Position numbers and translations under genes: made by a program. From the NCBI RefSeq assembly GCF_036324505.1, contig NC_086354.1:21328707-21392706 (forward strand): a stretch of DNA of 64,000 nt, written 5' to 3'. Below the pieces are notes generated by a model. It was not told the origin of the DNA. It made no database searches and worked only from the letters and a program-made list of their open reading frames with translations. Below are positions 1 to 13,200 of the stretch, one piece after another. Source of the stretch: Eleginops maclovinus. Its lineage: Eukaryota; Chordata; Actinopteri; Perciformes; Eleginopidae. Positions within the stretch are counted from its first letter, which is position 1, and each line of letters starts with the position of its first letter.

Positions 1-142
1 ACAATAATGTGCTTCTTCAACACATTTCTTTAAAATGAATGCTACCGTTTGGTTAAATTAGTGTTAGCACATTTAAAAAAGTGTATTTCTGAGTGGTTTA
101 TTTGAACACTTTTAAGGAAATCACAGAAATCACGTCTCTCAC

Positions 143-3100
143 CTGTTTAGCTTCAGCATTTCTTTCCTGCTTGGTTTTTTCCGCGGGTTGTTCCTTTTCC
201 TCGCTGCTGGGATCTGGGCTCGGCTCTCTGCTGGCCTTAAATAAGAGTCACAACAATCTTCATCAAAATCTGATCATCTTAAATGTTTTACTTTATACCA
301 CCTGACAAGAGGAAAAACAGAAACAAGAAAAGAGTACAAGGATAGAAGGCTGACAATGCAGTAGGGAAGTACCAAATAGACGATGGATTGCTTCACCTCA
401 GAATAATCTCTTCATACAAATTAAGAATTTGCTCAATAATTCAACATTTATAAGTTTGGTAAAGCCCCTAAAATAAAGAATGCTGCAAGCTGCATAAAAA
501 AACTGTTGAAAAAATAATGAAAAACCCAATTTATGTCATTCACAGGGATTCATCCAGTCAGTCGGAGCATTGTTATCAACACGCTTCTTTTAAACCAAAG
601 ACAACACTTCAATATCCATCATTAAACAGGTTCCACTACTGAATACTGCACAACCACCACCATTAACACCACTGCGACACAAGCAATGGTTCATTCATGT
701 CAACGGTCATCAACAGATATTGCTAAAGATAAAACGCTGCAGCCACCACCAGCAGGAAACACCAAGCATCAGGTGCTTCATACCTTTGGTGACGACTTGA
801 TCTGTAACCCTTTCATAACTCCTTTCAGACCGGCCTGTCAAGCACAGTCACATGTCACACACCAGCGCATGACATCAACATGAGAACACACAACAAACAC
901 ACACAAACACACACATACCGATTTGCTGCCAGGAGCCTTTTTAGCCGGGACATCCTCAGTGATTTCCTCTTTGTCTGGGGGAATGTGACTCTGGGGAAGA
1001 AAGGCAAACTCAGTAACGTCTGATTAAAGTACCCGCAGAATGACATCATATATTTGATGTATATCTTCTGTGCAGATTTAATACAACGTATACTTTCAGG
1101 ATTATTATGTTCATCTGTGACTGTGACTCCTTTCTTCTGTGATTGATGAATATCAGTGTAGAGGAACAGCAGCTCAGACATGCTGAATACACACACATGT
1201 CTCATGCATGTACACACCCACACACACCTGTCTTCCAGCAGGAACCTGTTTGACTGTGGTAGAGCTTTGTATTCCATTTTTTACATATACCTTCTTGTTT
1301 AAATGACCCAGTTATAGGTCCTCCAGTCAGTGTATGAGGAGGAAAGACAAGTATATATTTAAAGTAATATTCTCCAAGATTTACATTTAAACAAATGTTT
1401 GTTCTCAATCAACACTTAACTTCTACTATGGAAACGAAGTTAAACTGAGCACTCAAAAAATACAACTTCTTAACTATGCTTCCTGTTTTAATTTGAGGAC
1501 TGTTCTTTGTATTATTAACCATACTCATTTAGAATTTTAAGGCAAATGGAGTGAAGATAGAGCAGTGCTACCCTCACTGAGCCATGGAGGAGGAGCCAGC
1601 TTTGAATTTTAAGTTTCTAAACCGCACCAAAAAACTCAGGATGCTTTTAAATTCAGGAATTAGAAAATATGGACTCAAAGAGGTTCAAGATAACTGCTTC
1701 CCATCATGTTTTTCTCCTCTACCTCGTTGTTTTAAATTAACCACCTGCTGTGCATTGTTGCATACACAATGGATAAAAAGTGTACCCTCTTTTGAAGCAT
1801 ACAAATAAACACACAGTACTCCTGCAGATACGAGCTGCAGGTGTGTTTCTTACAGTGAACGAAGGCGTTTTCTCTTTTTGGTTCCGGCGAAAAATTCCAG
1901 TCAGGACCGACTGGTCAGTCTGCAACACGGAACATGAGAATAAAGAGGAAAATATTATATCGTGGTTATTAAATTAGATCAAAGCTGAAGAATAATAACT
2001 CCGGCTGTATTACCTGTTTAATGTCTGTTTCCTCTTTGGTAACTTCTGTTTGGCTCTGGTGAAAAAGAGGGAAGACACAGACTCAGAAAAGTATTTAAAA
2101 AAGTGAGGGTGTTAGACTTTATCGCGTGTGTGTGTGTACCTGTGTGTGTTCAGCCTGTATTCTCTTGCGTTGGCTGTATCTGGTGGTGGCGTTAGGTTCC
2201 TGCACACACACACACAAAAGGCCCAGAAGGGAACAATAACAAAAGATATTTAGAACAGTAAAGTAACACGAAACCTTTTATCATTTCCAACTGTAAGCTG
2301 TTCTCACACTGAAGAACGGGCTCCAGAAGTTGCTGATTAACTATAATAATCTTTATTGACAAGAAACAAACACATGTTCTCACAGTATCAGGTCACCTTC
2401 TGTGTTTGGTTTTAAATATGAGAAACATGGCATTGTATTTTTGTACATTGGGAGTGGTTGTGTGTACCCTTTCTGTGGGCCTGGGTGGAACCACAGGAGT
2501 TTGTATAGAGTTTCCATTCGCCTGATGAGGAAGAAAAAAGATGAAGATACACTGAGTTGTTTTTTTTTAAAGGTATTAGACGACAATTAGGCACATAGTA
2601 TTTGTAGTCAAAGGAAAGCAGAACATTGGTTGAATTCAATATCAGAGTAATCATAAATGGTTTGACTTCTGTTATTCTCATGTGAATTGACATCATACAT
2701 AAATCTACTGATGACTATTTACTCACCTAATCTTTCGTATTCCATTTTATTCTACAGATTATTTTTGTGGCATTATTAGAAAGTTACAGTAGAGATGAGA
2801 CAGGAAACATAAAGGGAAATACAAAAGGTTAGGACTTGAAAATGTCCGAGATCAGATCAAAGAGAGATAACCACTCTGTCATCACAGTGTCAAGATCTTT
2901 TTGATTTAATTAAAAATAATATGCATCTGTTGTTCATTTTTCGCTGCCCTTCTGTCTAGTAAAACCTAACAAAAACAACACGTATAAGTTTAATAAATAC
3001 CTCATTGTTTGTTGTCGCTGCTCTTCTCATTCGGTATTGTGTCTGACTGAGTTCCTGCACACAAAACACACATCTGTTTTAAACGGTTCAGTCTCTTCAC

Positions 3101-4204
3101 AAATCAAACTAACCTCTCTTCGGTCTTAGTTTTTTTAATAAGAGACATTAAAGCATTGTATGCAAAACACGGCTCGCTTGAAAAACAATGGTTTTCATTC
3201 GAGTAGTTATTCAAGGCTGATAAGTCCAGTTCTATCGTTGTGCTGAAGGCTGCCAGCGGATAATAATAAATCCAACAAGAGACTGTTTTGTGTTAGATAT
3301 TTGGAATTGATGGATTGAACACTTGTCTTCTTGCTCACAGAGCGGAAACATCTATTTATAGAATACAACAATTAAAAACAGATGACATTGATTGATATTA
3401 TTCATATTATGGATAAATTGGATGCAAACATTTCAGAAACTGTTAAACACATAGTTATTTTGGGCAATAATTAATATTATATATTCTGACTTGTAGGAGG
3501 GAAGACAACGCAGAAATACTTGAAGATGTAGTTATAAAGAGTAACATGAATAAACATCAATATCTCCGTCCGTATTTTTCTATTATCTGAGTCCTAACTC
3601 TTTCGTAGCCTTCGTCTGTTACAGCTGATTTTTATATCAATATCCTGTGTTACTTAAATGTTACCAGATGTTTACGAGGTGTTGTCAAGGTCTAATCTGT
3701 AGAGAAACAGAACTAGAGTATAAATGTTGGCCTTACAGCGTCCGCAGGTCGCTGAGGCACCAGAGGAGTTTGTTTCTGTAGTTTCTCTTGTTCCATTCTT
3801 TTAATCTGTGAAGACAAGTTTGTTGAAATGTGAAGCCATCCAGAAATCAAAATGTAAAAACCCCTTATTATTAAGGCACATGCATGGTAGCAAAGAAAGC
3901 AAACACATGATTAACTTTGCGATAGAGCTTATTAAAGCTTTAGGTTTATGATTACAGTACCTCTGAAGGCTTTAGAGGAGGCTTCGGCTGTAGACAGAGA
4001 AGAAAACACAAGACGTTTTTGGTAAAACTGGTTGATTTACATCTGTTGTATGTGAGTTTCGGATTATTTATACACTCCAGAATCAGTATTCTGACAGTTT
4101 TCACACTGTGTCGTGCATGAAGTGATTGTTTTTGTGTTATATGTAAATAATCTTACTGGCTTGGGCTTCTTTTTGACTTCTGGTTTCATCATACATGCCT
4201 CCAT
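143..4204 (-). CDS. Gene A: Pro/Lys/Glu-rich small-exon gene, 5' part (3' end beyond left edge)
   Basis: I do not recognise a named gene. Ten short exons with good splice signals are all phase 0: 4157-4204 (ATG start, MEACMMKPEVKKKPKP), 3961-3987 (PKPPLKPSE), 3737-3805, 3001-3054, 2468-2521, 2140-2199, 2014-2055, 919-990, 784-834 and 143-235. The last ends in a donor, so the gene continues off the window. The exons encode charged, low-complexity sequence with three proline motifs: PLVPQRP, PVVPPRP and PKPPLKP. No signal peptide or membrane segment is visible in this part. The exon at 2468-2521 (SIQTPVVPPRPTER) closely resembles gene B's exon at 14679-14747 (RETPTVPPRPTKE), and the Arg/Gln-rich exons at 3001 and 2140 resemble gene B's exon at 14141. 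I infer that gene A is a tandem paralogue of gene B, in the same orientation; whether it also ends in an ApoL domain cannot be seen. The start is the first ATG in an exon whose upstream bases are out of phase with any coding exon. Exons may be missing from this list. Confidence 0.55.
236..2013. other. Introns of gene A
   Basis: These bases separate the exons starting at 143, 784, 919 and 2014. They are AT-rich, with short CA runs near 900 and 1190-1230. A short acceptor- and donor-flanked stretch near 1228-1258 could be another small exon, but its frame gives no support. Nothing else was recognised. Confidence 0.4.
2717..2741 (-). other. Candidate cryptic or decayed exon in gene A (25 nt)
   Basis: The minus strand reads acceptor, 25 nt encoding NKMEYERL plus one base, then a perfect GTGAGT donor. 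The length is not a multiple of 3, while its neighbours are phase 0, and reading it in the other frame creates a TAG at its end. A second, similar segment near 3575-3600 encodes YERV in a matching context but lacks a GT donor. Both resemble gene B's exon at 14539 (STYDRVKA). I read them as duplicated exons that have decayed or are used only in alternative transcripts. Confidence 0.25.
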
Positions 4205-4439
4205 CGTGCCTGTAAGAGACGCAGAGAGAGATAAAGCGTAAACAGCAACAGGAATAATCACAGGTGTGTGCAGGTGTGTCACTTCCACACTGAAAACCCA
4301 GAAACACAACTATAAAGCAATATAATATACATTTCTATGAGATGGACCACTCTTCATAATGAGTACGTTAGGCACTAGTATTTTCCTGGTCATGGAGTAT
4401 TTCTAATCTGCAGTATTCTTGTCTTTAATGCATTAAATT

Positions 4440-4780
4440 ACAATGGTGGAAAAAGAATTCAGATTCTTTACCACCCAGTAAAAAGAATCAATGTCAAGTC
4501 AAATAACTGCATGGACGATGGTACTTAGGTAAAAGTTTAAAAGCACGAATAGGAAAATGTACTTAAAATATAAAAGAAATTAAGAGACCTCACTGCAACA
4601 CAAAAACCCATACCAAATATTGTAATTTGAAAGTAGTTCCTCAGTATTGTGTGTAAAAATGTAAAAAGTAACTAGTAAATAAATCAGTCACATTTTGGAG
4701 TAAAAACTACATTTGCTTCCAAAGTGAAAGAAATACTGTACTGAATACAGGAAGAATTGCAGGTCATAGAGACAGTATTC
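4440..4780. repeat. Degenerate teleost dispersed repeat (GTAAAAGTACTT type)
   Basis: The segment starts with tggtggaaaaagaattcagat and contains degenerate 'gtacttaggtaaaagt' and 'aaaatgtacttaaaatataaaag' blocks. From memory this is typical of a non-autonomous hAT-like family that is abundant in fish. The clearer copy at 55948-56129 shares the AAGTACTTAAGTA vocabulary. The family name is recalled, not checked. Confidence 0.4.
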
Positions 4781-7113
4781 ACTCACTGTATGAAACATTT
4801 AGGGAAGTACTTTAATATGCGTTTCCTTAAACTGCAGTTTCTTGATACTGGACATTAGCCGTTGTTAGTTTTAACGGCTGAAAATGTTTAGCTAACGTTA
4901 GCTAACAGGCATTTAAACGGATGGTAAAACAGTCCTTCTAAATGTCTTAAACTGTAAATAACTGGATCAGACTCAGTGGTTTCACTTACCGGAGGTTTGC
5001 AGACAATTATAAATCAATTTACGTTCAGTTTTTTACAAAATGACATCAAAGCAGAAGACTGAGGGCTCCTTCACTGTCACAACATTCCCAGGACCTTCTT
5101 AAACTTTTCCACACCCACACAACAACATCTGCACACAGGAGGCGTTCGAGAGCTCCTTAAAAAACTCAGACATCTTGTCCTCCGTGTCCGAGGTCACATC
5201 CGATTGAACTGTTTTGTATTGTGTTATTATGTTCAGTCTTAGAATTGTTTTATTTGCACTTGAATAAGATTTATATAAAATAGCTTCCCTCACATGTTCC
5301 ACATTGATAATGCTTACTGATATATATATATTATTTTGTTTGTCTTAAGTGTTGAAAAATCTATATTTTTAAGGAATATCATTGATGAAATGCATAAAAA
5401 AGGTACACTTTGCTCTGCATATTCATGTTGTGGTTGCATTGAACTATCATGTTTCGTTTGATATATTCTTTCTCATTTTATGCGTTTCTTTATTTTTTTG
5501 TGCCTCTGCAAATAGCTCCCAGGGGGAAAATTAAGTATGTTGAATTTTGTGTACTCATCAAACTTACTTAGCAAAAAAAAAAGGTATCTGTGTCAAAGAA
5601 TATGGGTATCATATTTGCTCTGCTATTAATTCAGTTTGAATAACCAGCTGTAGTGTCAACATCCCGATGTATCTATATTTTAAATTACAGAAGCATTGCA
5701 TTAAAGCATTTGCAATTTGACTTGAAAGAAAAGCGTGCAAAAATTAAACGTGCCAAAAATAGATAGATGATATGCACATCACTGTCAGCTTCACTGGTTG
5801 ATGCAGTTTAAATCGTCTCCATCTTTAACTCGTCATGCACAGTCCACCATACCATCTTATTGGCATGCTTCTTAACGCCATTTATCGCCACATGAAGAAA
5901 TCCAAATATTTCCGACACCACCCAAAGGCAACATTTCTCACAGGTCGAACAAAGCATCTTAAACAAACCCAAACACGCCCTGCGAGCTTCTTGTTCCAAA
6001 CAAACTCACACTTAAAATCACCTGTTAGATAATAATGCTGACTTCCTGCCAAACACATTATCTCATTCACAAAATCGCCAGATGACACTTGATCAGAAAA
6101 TAAAAGGAAGCGTTAAATGACCTACATCTCACCTGTTATTGCAGTGGGAGAAGATGCGAGATAACAAACCTTTGTGTTGCCTATGGCTTTGTGAGAGCTG
6201 TCGACTCACCTGGGAGTGGGCGTGCAAAGTGAGAGGTCTACCTGTGCCAGAACAAACGGAAGGAACGCGTTTCCCAGCCGCAGTGACTCATCCGTTTCAC
6301 AGGTGTCAACAAAACGCAACCGTGATGCTCAAAAAATAGAAATGTAGTCATCGTCTCGTGAAACAACGAACACTGACTGACACATTGGGAATGAATATTA
6401 AGGATAATGAAAAGTAAATTTAATTGTTCAAAGTATATCCTGAAAATATCATCCATCTCCTTTTTATTTATAGGTTTGTTTTTCAATAATGTAAAGTTAA
6501 TTGACCACCTGGTGAAATCTAATTAAGGTGTAGAAACTTCCAGAAATGGTCAGGAGAAAGAAGAAGGCACTTGTTGACTTTTCAGTTTAGATTTTTCTAT
6601 TAATTAAAATTGCAAAACAAATAGTCATCCTGTTTTATCTCTTATTGGTACATCTGGGGAAAAGTCAAGATTCATCTGGTAAAATGTGAAATGTTTTTGT
6701 TGTGATCTATTTGGTTTTTAAAAAGCTAAAGCACCCTTGAAAAATGTCCAGTAGTAGAATAGAAATAAAGAGGTTAAATCCTATTATATTAACAAATGCA
6801 TAATATACTGAAACGTTTACTTATTAAATTTGATTTAAAAAATAGTAGGAGGGAAATATAATGCCAGCATACAGGCTGTGAAAGAAATCCACGTGAAGCA
6901 GTATCCTTGTTTTAGGGAAATGCACAAAAGCAATCAACCAGCTGTCACTGATTTTATTCTATTTTCAATATGGCTACGACTACAGGGTTGCACTTGTTTC
7001 CTTCTGACTGCTTATCAATGACACTCACATTATGGTGTGCGAAACCTTTGTAGTAATAGCTAACTTAAAACGGTTACATTTAAAGAGCACCTTTAAACAC
7101 AAATGAAGACCGA

Positions 7114-7151
7114 GACGAGATGATAAACCTAAACTGGTTTATCATCTCGTC
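7114..7151. repeat. Perfect 16-bp inverted repeat with 6-nt loop
   Basis: The arms gacgagatgataaacc (7114-7129) and ggtttatcatctcgtc (7136-7151) are exact reverse complements around the loop taaact. It lies in non-coding sequence between genes A and B. No target-site duplication or transposon ends were recognised around it. Confidence 0.75.
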
Positions 7152-9311
7152 CTGCAGCGGTGATGTAGCCGTGTACTTGAGGGTGGGGTCAGTACACTGT
7201 GATGTCACTGTTGGGTGTGGTAATGAGTGTAAGCAGGTCATGGTTTCTGCTATATTTCTATTCACAAAACAGCATGTGTTGCTCATGCTGCTTTGAATGG
7301 ATTCCTCTGGGTAGCAAAGAATTGGACCTCAGTCTCATGACTGTTTTTGATCAAGATCACTACGGAATTCTTCATTTTGCCACAAATGTGAATGGTGACA
7401 GAAATTCAGAGACATTTTCAGCTAGCAGACTTCCTTCAGCATAATAAATGGAAATGAAAAAAGTAAACATTGCTGGAGGACACTTAGACAAACACATTTA
7501 TCTTGGTTATTAAATGAGCAAACACCAATGAAGTAAGTGCACAGAAGAAGAGGAAAAAGTGAAGTGTCGGCTTGCTGACACATAGACTAACAACAAAAAA
7601 CAGATTGACCGAATACATTTCTCTCTCAGACCTTTATTTGTCAATTTAAAAGTACGACACAGCGTTCTACAATATATTGCACATGTACAGGTAGTATCGA
7701 ATGCACTCCACCCAGAAAATAAATATTAATTCATTAAACAGGACTGACATCTGCAGAGCTTACAGTATGAACCACACACAGTTTGTTAGAGTGACTTTGA
7801 AATAATTTAAAATATTAATGCTGTAATAAAAGGAAATGGCAAACAGGTTGACACAGTCCTTGTCATTCCAGTTGTTTATTAAGAGACCATTTTTCAAACC
7901 CTTTAAACCTTAAATACGGCTGAAGACAATGGTTAAACTTGCAGGACTGTTAAAAAACAAAGAACACCATCAGAGAAGTTCTCCTCAGATTTTATGTTTG
8001 TACCTTCCAGTTATGTTGCACCAATTGTTCCCAGTGTGTACTAAGATTTACACTTCAATCAAATAAAACCGGTTGCTCCCAAACAACTGATTGGCGTGAA
8101 CAGATTAGTTGCTGTTAAAATATTTACACTCAGTCAGCGACAGGTATAAGTGAGGCCTAGCTAACAAAGCTAACGCTAGTTTGCTTTCCTTGTGACTAGT
8201 TTAGACTGAGGAGATATGGCAATGATATAAAACACGAGGGACGTACATAATCTAACACTACAAAAATACATTTAATAATGGTGTTAATTGGGAGTGAAAA
8301 ACATTCATTACGAAAAAAGAGCAGAAATATTAAAGATACAAGTGGCGTTAGCTAGGTTAGCATAATCGGATAATTCCCACTCATTCTAGACTGCATGAAT
8401 ACGAATCATTTAAATAAAACATAATTCTCCGTTTATGCTTGAATAAAATAAGGCTATTAATGGCATTTGCAAAGTATTGGCAGCTAAACATGTTTTTTGA
8501 AGCTTTGCTGCAGCTACCGTTGATTGCTTTGGGCATTAGGAGGGTTTTCTATATCAGACAACTTTACTAGCTTAAGTTTTAAGCACCCCCATTTACTGAA
8601 ACTAGCTAGTATCTAGTTAAAAACTGACATGCTTTTATTGATGTGTATACAAACACCTGGAGCAACCCTTTCCTGTTTGAATCTGAGGTTAATTTTGTTG
8701 TTTTATTGGCTCTTGTGAAAAAAACCCTCTGATGCAAAGCTTATTGCCCCATTTTTTTAAATGAGACAAAATATCATCAATACGTTAAAAAATCCCACAT
8801 TAAATCCAAAACTTCAAGCAGAGGATAAGGGGTTTTGTTGCAGCCCTGACACCCAAACAAACAACATAGACTATCACTACATTGCATTATAGTGTATTTC
8901 TTAGGCAATTTAAAAATAATTAAGGCACTTAATTAAAAGTATACGCATCTCTCCCCCTGATCAGTGAGCGAAGTGTTTGAATCCCATTCTCTTAAGAAAC
9001 AAAACATGGCGGTTTAACACATTGGCACAACAGCCAGAGAAGCAGATATTTACTTTATCTACAGCCTCAGTTTCTCCCAGGAGTGTTTAGATTCCAGAAT
9101 TCACATCCTTAAAACACATTTGAGAAACTATTATATTTCCTCATTGTAAACCGGCCTGATTGTAGTTATCAGTTTTGAGCAATGTGCACCACTCACCTCA
9201 TAGAATAGATGCCAACCTGTACTTTCAAAGTACTTGTAATGTTTTGCAGGGGAACTGGGATGTATGAAAATTGCATCTGAAACGAAAGTTTCAGGCCTTT
9301 TGAATTTTCCA

Positions 9312-10278
9312 TCAAACATATTCTCTGTTCTCATAGTCCTTCTTAATGGCTTTTTTGATGCGGTCGATTTCATCTTCACTTGAACTGTCATGTTGGTCGT
9401 ATTTCTCTTCTTTCTCTTTCTTGGCACTGTCCATTGGGGCTGTGTCATCGCCTTCGTTGCTGTCTGGAGCGGTGCACTGCAGCTCCTCTCGTATCGTGTT
9501 GAGCTCCACCAGGCCATCGTGCAGCTGCGTCGCCACCTCCCTGATTTTGGCAGCAAACTCGGACTTGGCCCCTTTCTTCAGTTCTTTGGAGTCTTTGGCC
9601 ACAAAGTAGATGTCCATGCCTACAAAGAGTCCAGTGAGCACACCGGTGGCCATACTTGCGATCTGGACCGCTCTCGCTGCGGTGCTTCCCGCCACGTTGG
9701 CGATCTGCACCACGCGCATGATCTCGTTAGCGTTGATGAGGATGGCTTTCCCTGCCATGGCACCGTCCTCGTAAAAACTCTTGCTGAGCACAGGGAAGTC
9801 CCGGTTGTAGGCGTGTTCTTTCATCTTGATCAGGTCAAACCTCTTCATGTTCTCGATACCCTGCTTGATGAATTTCAGACACTTGTTGAGGTCGGCCATC
9901 TTCTCCTGATAGTCCTGCACGATCTTCTCCACCTTCTTGCGGTCCATGGAGTTGTTGACCTGGTTGGAGATACCGGCACCTGCAGATGTCAGACCGCCTG
10001 CTGTAGCGACACCCAATCCCACCGCCGTCACAATCAAAGAGATTCCCATGGTGACCGGGGCCAGAGCGAGGCCGGTGATGGTGGCCACGCCCCCGATGGC
10101 GCTGGTGGAGCCGCCGGTGATTTGAGCGATCTTTGTGTTCTTGCTGAACTTGTCCAGGCCATCTGCGATGCTGTTGAGGTCGATGACGTGCTGCCAGAGG
10201 CTCTCGGCGCGCTCCGAGAACAGTTTGTTGAAGACCCGGATTCCCTTCTGCACCTTGTCCGCCGTCACAGCAAAAGCC
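9312..10278 (-). CDS. ApoL domain, terminal coding exon of gene B
   Basis: This 967-nt exon (one base finishing a codon, then 321 codons and TGA) begins AFAVTADKVQKG. It has the ApoL layout: an amphipathic helical region with DLNSIADGLDKFSKNTKIAQ, then a long Gly/Ala-rich hydrophobic hairpin from about GGSTSAIGGVATITG to AGGLTSAGAGISNQV. A helical linker follows, then a second hydrophobic stretch (AARAVQIASMATGVLTGLF) and a charged helix (EFAAKIREVATQLHDGLVEL). The last 55 or so residues are acidic and Ser-rich (SSSEDEIDRIKKAIKK). The two upstream exons, 10871-10910 (phase 1 end) and 10401-10452 (phase 2 end), join in frame and supply DFEGLMDWWNTVE and EDMTEKEEAK. The domain assignment is confident. 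Whether it inserts into membranes or forms a channel, as reported for human APOL1, cannot be told from sequence alone. Confidence 0.9.
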
Positions 10279-13200
10279 CTGAGACGAGGAATTTAGAATT
10301 ACAAAGAGTAAAAACTTGGACACATAAAACCAACCCTTTGAACGACCAAATGCAAAGGAAGTTAAATATGATATTAACATTCATTTGAGTCTTAACTTAC
10401 TTGGCCTCCTCTTTTTCCGTCATGTCTTCATCTTGAGGCGTGTCCTCCCAGGCTGAGGAGGTTAAAGTAAGAAAGAACAAAATGAAGTTTTCTTATTATA
10501 TTCATTATCTGGCCAAAAGTATGTGGACACCAAAACAACCAGAGCATATAATTCCACTAGGGCATTTATCTGCTGCTATAACAGCAACTGTGGTTTCAGA
10601 TTTGGGGTTCAGCTGCAGGGATTTGTTTCTATTCAGCAGCAATATAAATGAATAAACCCACAATACTGTTTTTAACTGACCTTGTATCCCATGGGCTTTA
10701 TGTTAAAACAGAAAATGTTAATTCTAAAACCGTTTCCACAAAATTGGAAGAACTCTAAATATAATGGTTTGATGTGGCATTCATTTCATTGGAATTTTGG
10801 GGACCATGACAAACGTTGGTCGTTCAGTTTAAGGGATTTGAACTTAAAAACACTCTAATGTGTTACTTACACTCCACTGTGTTCCACCAATCCATAAGTC
10901 CCTCGAAGTCCTGAAACACACCGTTAGATTTGTATGGGTTTGCATGTTGCTATTCAAACTGTTAAGGTCAGATTTTGTTGAAATGTTACTTTTTTTTGGG
11001 ACAAATTTCTTCCGAAACAAACCTGTCTGTCTTCAGGCTTTGACGGGTCAATACGTAAATCCTCCAGCTGGTCGAATAAAGTTCTTTTTCCATTCTGAAA
11101 CAACAGGAATATTCCTTTTTTAAATCCTTATATGAACCCCAAGGTTTTGAGTAAAGACAAGATGTGAGGGTCTTTAGTTGTAGTAGAAGAGTCAGTGATT
11201 CAGAAACATACAGATAATGATCTATATCGATTTATGAGGTGTCACATATCCTTGGTTTCACTTGTTATGCTGTATATGCTCAGATAAAGAGGAGGAAGTG
11301 ACAGTAAAAGGAGTTCTAAATGCACTGCTTGTTTTTTTGCAGAAGTAAAGACTCGTTGAAAAAGGAAGCATAGCAGAGAAACAAGTTTGGGAACATTGCA
11401 ACCTAATCTCATCTCTGCTCCTTCTATACCAGGGACCTGCACAAACACTGCGTGGAGGTGGCTGTCAGGTTGAGAGTGGGGGGTAAAAAAACAAACACAT
11501 GTTGACTATAATAGTCTCTGTTGGGAGCTAAGTGGAAACCCTGGAGACAAACATAAGACAGAGGTTGTTTTCAGGGAGGGGTCGGGTTACTCGAGTAGAT
11601 CTTTTGTAATCCTGAACCACGATGAGTAAGACCGAAATAGTCAGTTGGGTGGACAAATATATTGACACAGAGGGAGGGAAAATGTTAAAAAATGTTGTGA
11701 GAGGAGACTGAAGGAGAGAAAGAAAGGGAGGAAACGTCCAACACAGTTCTATGAGTCATCCACTTCATTTCCACTACCTCTCCTGTGCCTGCAGCGCCGT
11801 CCTGAGCGTTCTTCCTAAGGCCTTTGCCCTGAAATAGATGAAAACACACCGTTACAGCATTTGTAATATCCATACAAATTTGCTTTTTGGGCAGATATTC
11901 ATTCCCATGCAGTCCAAACAGCTACTAAACCATTTCTCAGAAGAAGGACAAGCAGAAGTCAACTTATTGGAGGAATTAAAAATGAGTTACAGAAGGGGAA
12001 AAAATAATTGTGGTTAAAATATTAATGCTGCACTAACAATACCAATAAGGTAATGGGTTGTTTTTTATAGCCTATGCTCATTTACTGCTAGAGAATATAT
12101 TTTCAGAGAATGGTGATCATGCTACTTCCATCCATGGCAGTAAATAAAGGTATGGCTTGGCTTTGATTGGACTAAGGGAAGCCTTTATTTAAATGTTCTT
12201 TACGGCTTCAACTGAATTTTGTTAGTTAACATCCAACGGCATAAACCTTTCTTTCTTCTGATAGGTCCTTGGGAGAATAAATACATACATTTAGGTTGTG
12301 AATTTGACATTTAATAAGCAATTAATGAACTTAATTATCATAGAATAACAAGCACTTAATGCATGCACTAAACAACATAGGTTGGTGTGGTTTAAATTGC
12401 TTAACAACGACATGTAGGGCTATCTAAATGTAAACTACTCGCACCTTGGTAGGTCAGTATTTGTAATGAAGGATTTAGTTCAAATAACAAACGTTTATTA
12501 TCCACGTTGAAGGAAACGTGTAAAGATTGATTGTTACCTTCCCCCTTGGCATGAAAGGATTGTGTTTCTTCGGTTTCTTCACTTTGGTCTAGAAAGAAAA
12601 ACTCAAATGAACATTTATTCCTGATAACTATGGTTGAAATAATCAAACCAGGAACTGTTATTTATTTAGCAATCATTTCTTTAAAGGAATCAGTTCAAAC
12701 ACCTCTCTTTTTTCCTTGCCCTCTTCATCTTTCGTTTCTTCTTTGGATGAAGAATCATATTCCTCTTCCAGCCCTTCATCATCAGACTGACCCTGAAGAG
12801 AAAACAACAAAAGTGTTAAAAGTTTAATGATGAAACAAAGTAGTAACAAGGGGAAACGCAGCAGGGTGGCGTATAAACGTCCTAAAAAAAACCTATTTTG
12901 AAGTGAGTGCAACACAAATAAAAGTCCTTAATGCAGAATTGATTTTATATGAAGAGCAAATCAAAAATGGAATACCTTTGCTCCAGCTCGTAGCATAAAT
13001 GGATTATGGCGCCTGGGTTTTTTCACCTTGGCCTGTAAAGAAAAGCCACAGTAATGTTAGGTAACATGAGAACTGGAAGGACCACATTACATAACAGCCT
13101 GCGAATGTGCCTAATCTGTGCTACAGTTCAAAAAGATCGAACCCTCAGCAACTAAGTGTCCTTTTCTTCCTCACATACACTTGTAAGTATATATGTTGTT

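Larger units (their letters stand above)
4205..9311. other. Intergenic region between genes A and B, including the probable gene B 3' UTR
   Basis: About 5.1 kb without a convincing coding exon. On the minus strand a donor-like site at 4984-4989 could follow a non-coding first exon of gene A. A short ATG frame around 5107-5172 (MSEFFKELSNASCVQ) was not recognisable. Bases 4440-4780 hold a degenerate dispersed repeat and 7114-7151 a perfect hairpin. An AP-1-like TGACTCA lies near 6283. The gene B 3' UTR should run left from 9311; a minus-strand AATAAA (TTTATT at 7633-7638) is one possible end. Confidence 0.4.

Noticed and set aside
5099..5302. Small frame with MSEFFKELSNASCVQ as a gene
   Set aside because: A good-looking start context but no family match, and the frame ends quickly. 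It may be a non-coding first exon of gene A; not supported as a gene.
9390..10388. Long plus-strand open frame of 332 codons
   Set aside because: It is the antisense shadow of the ApoL exon (9312-10278, minus), whose protein has clear family features. The plus-strand translation is His/Val-rich with no domain.
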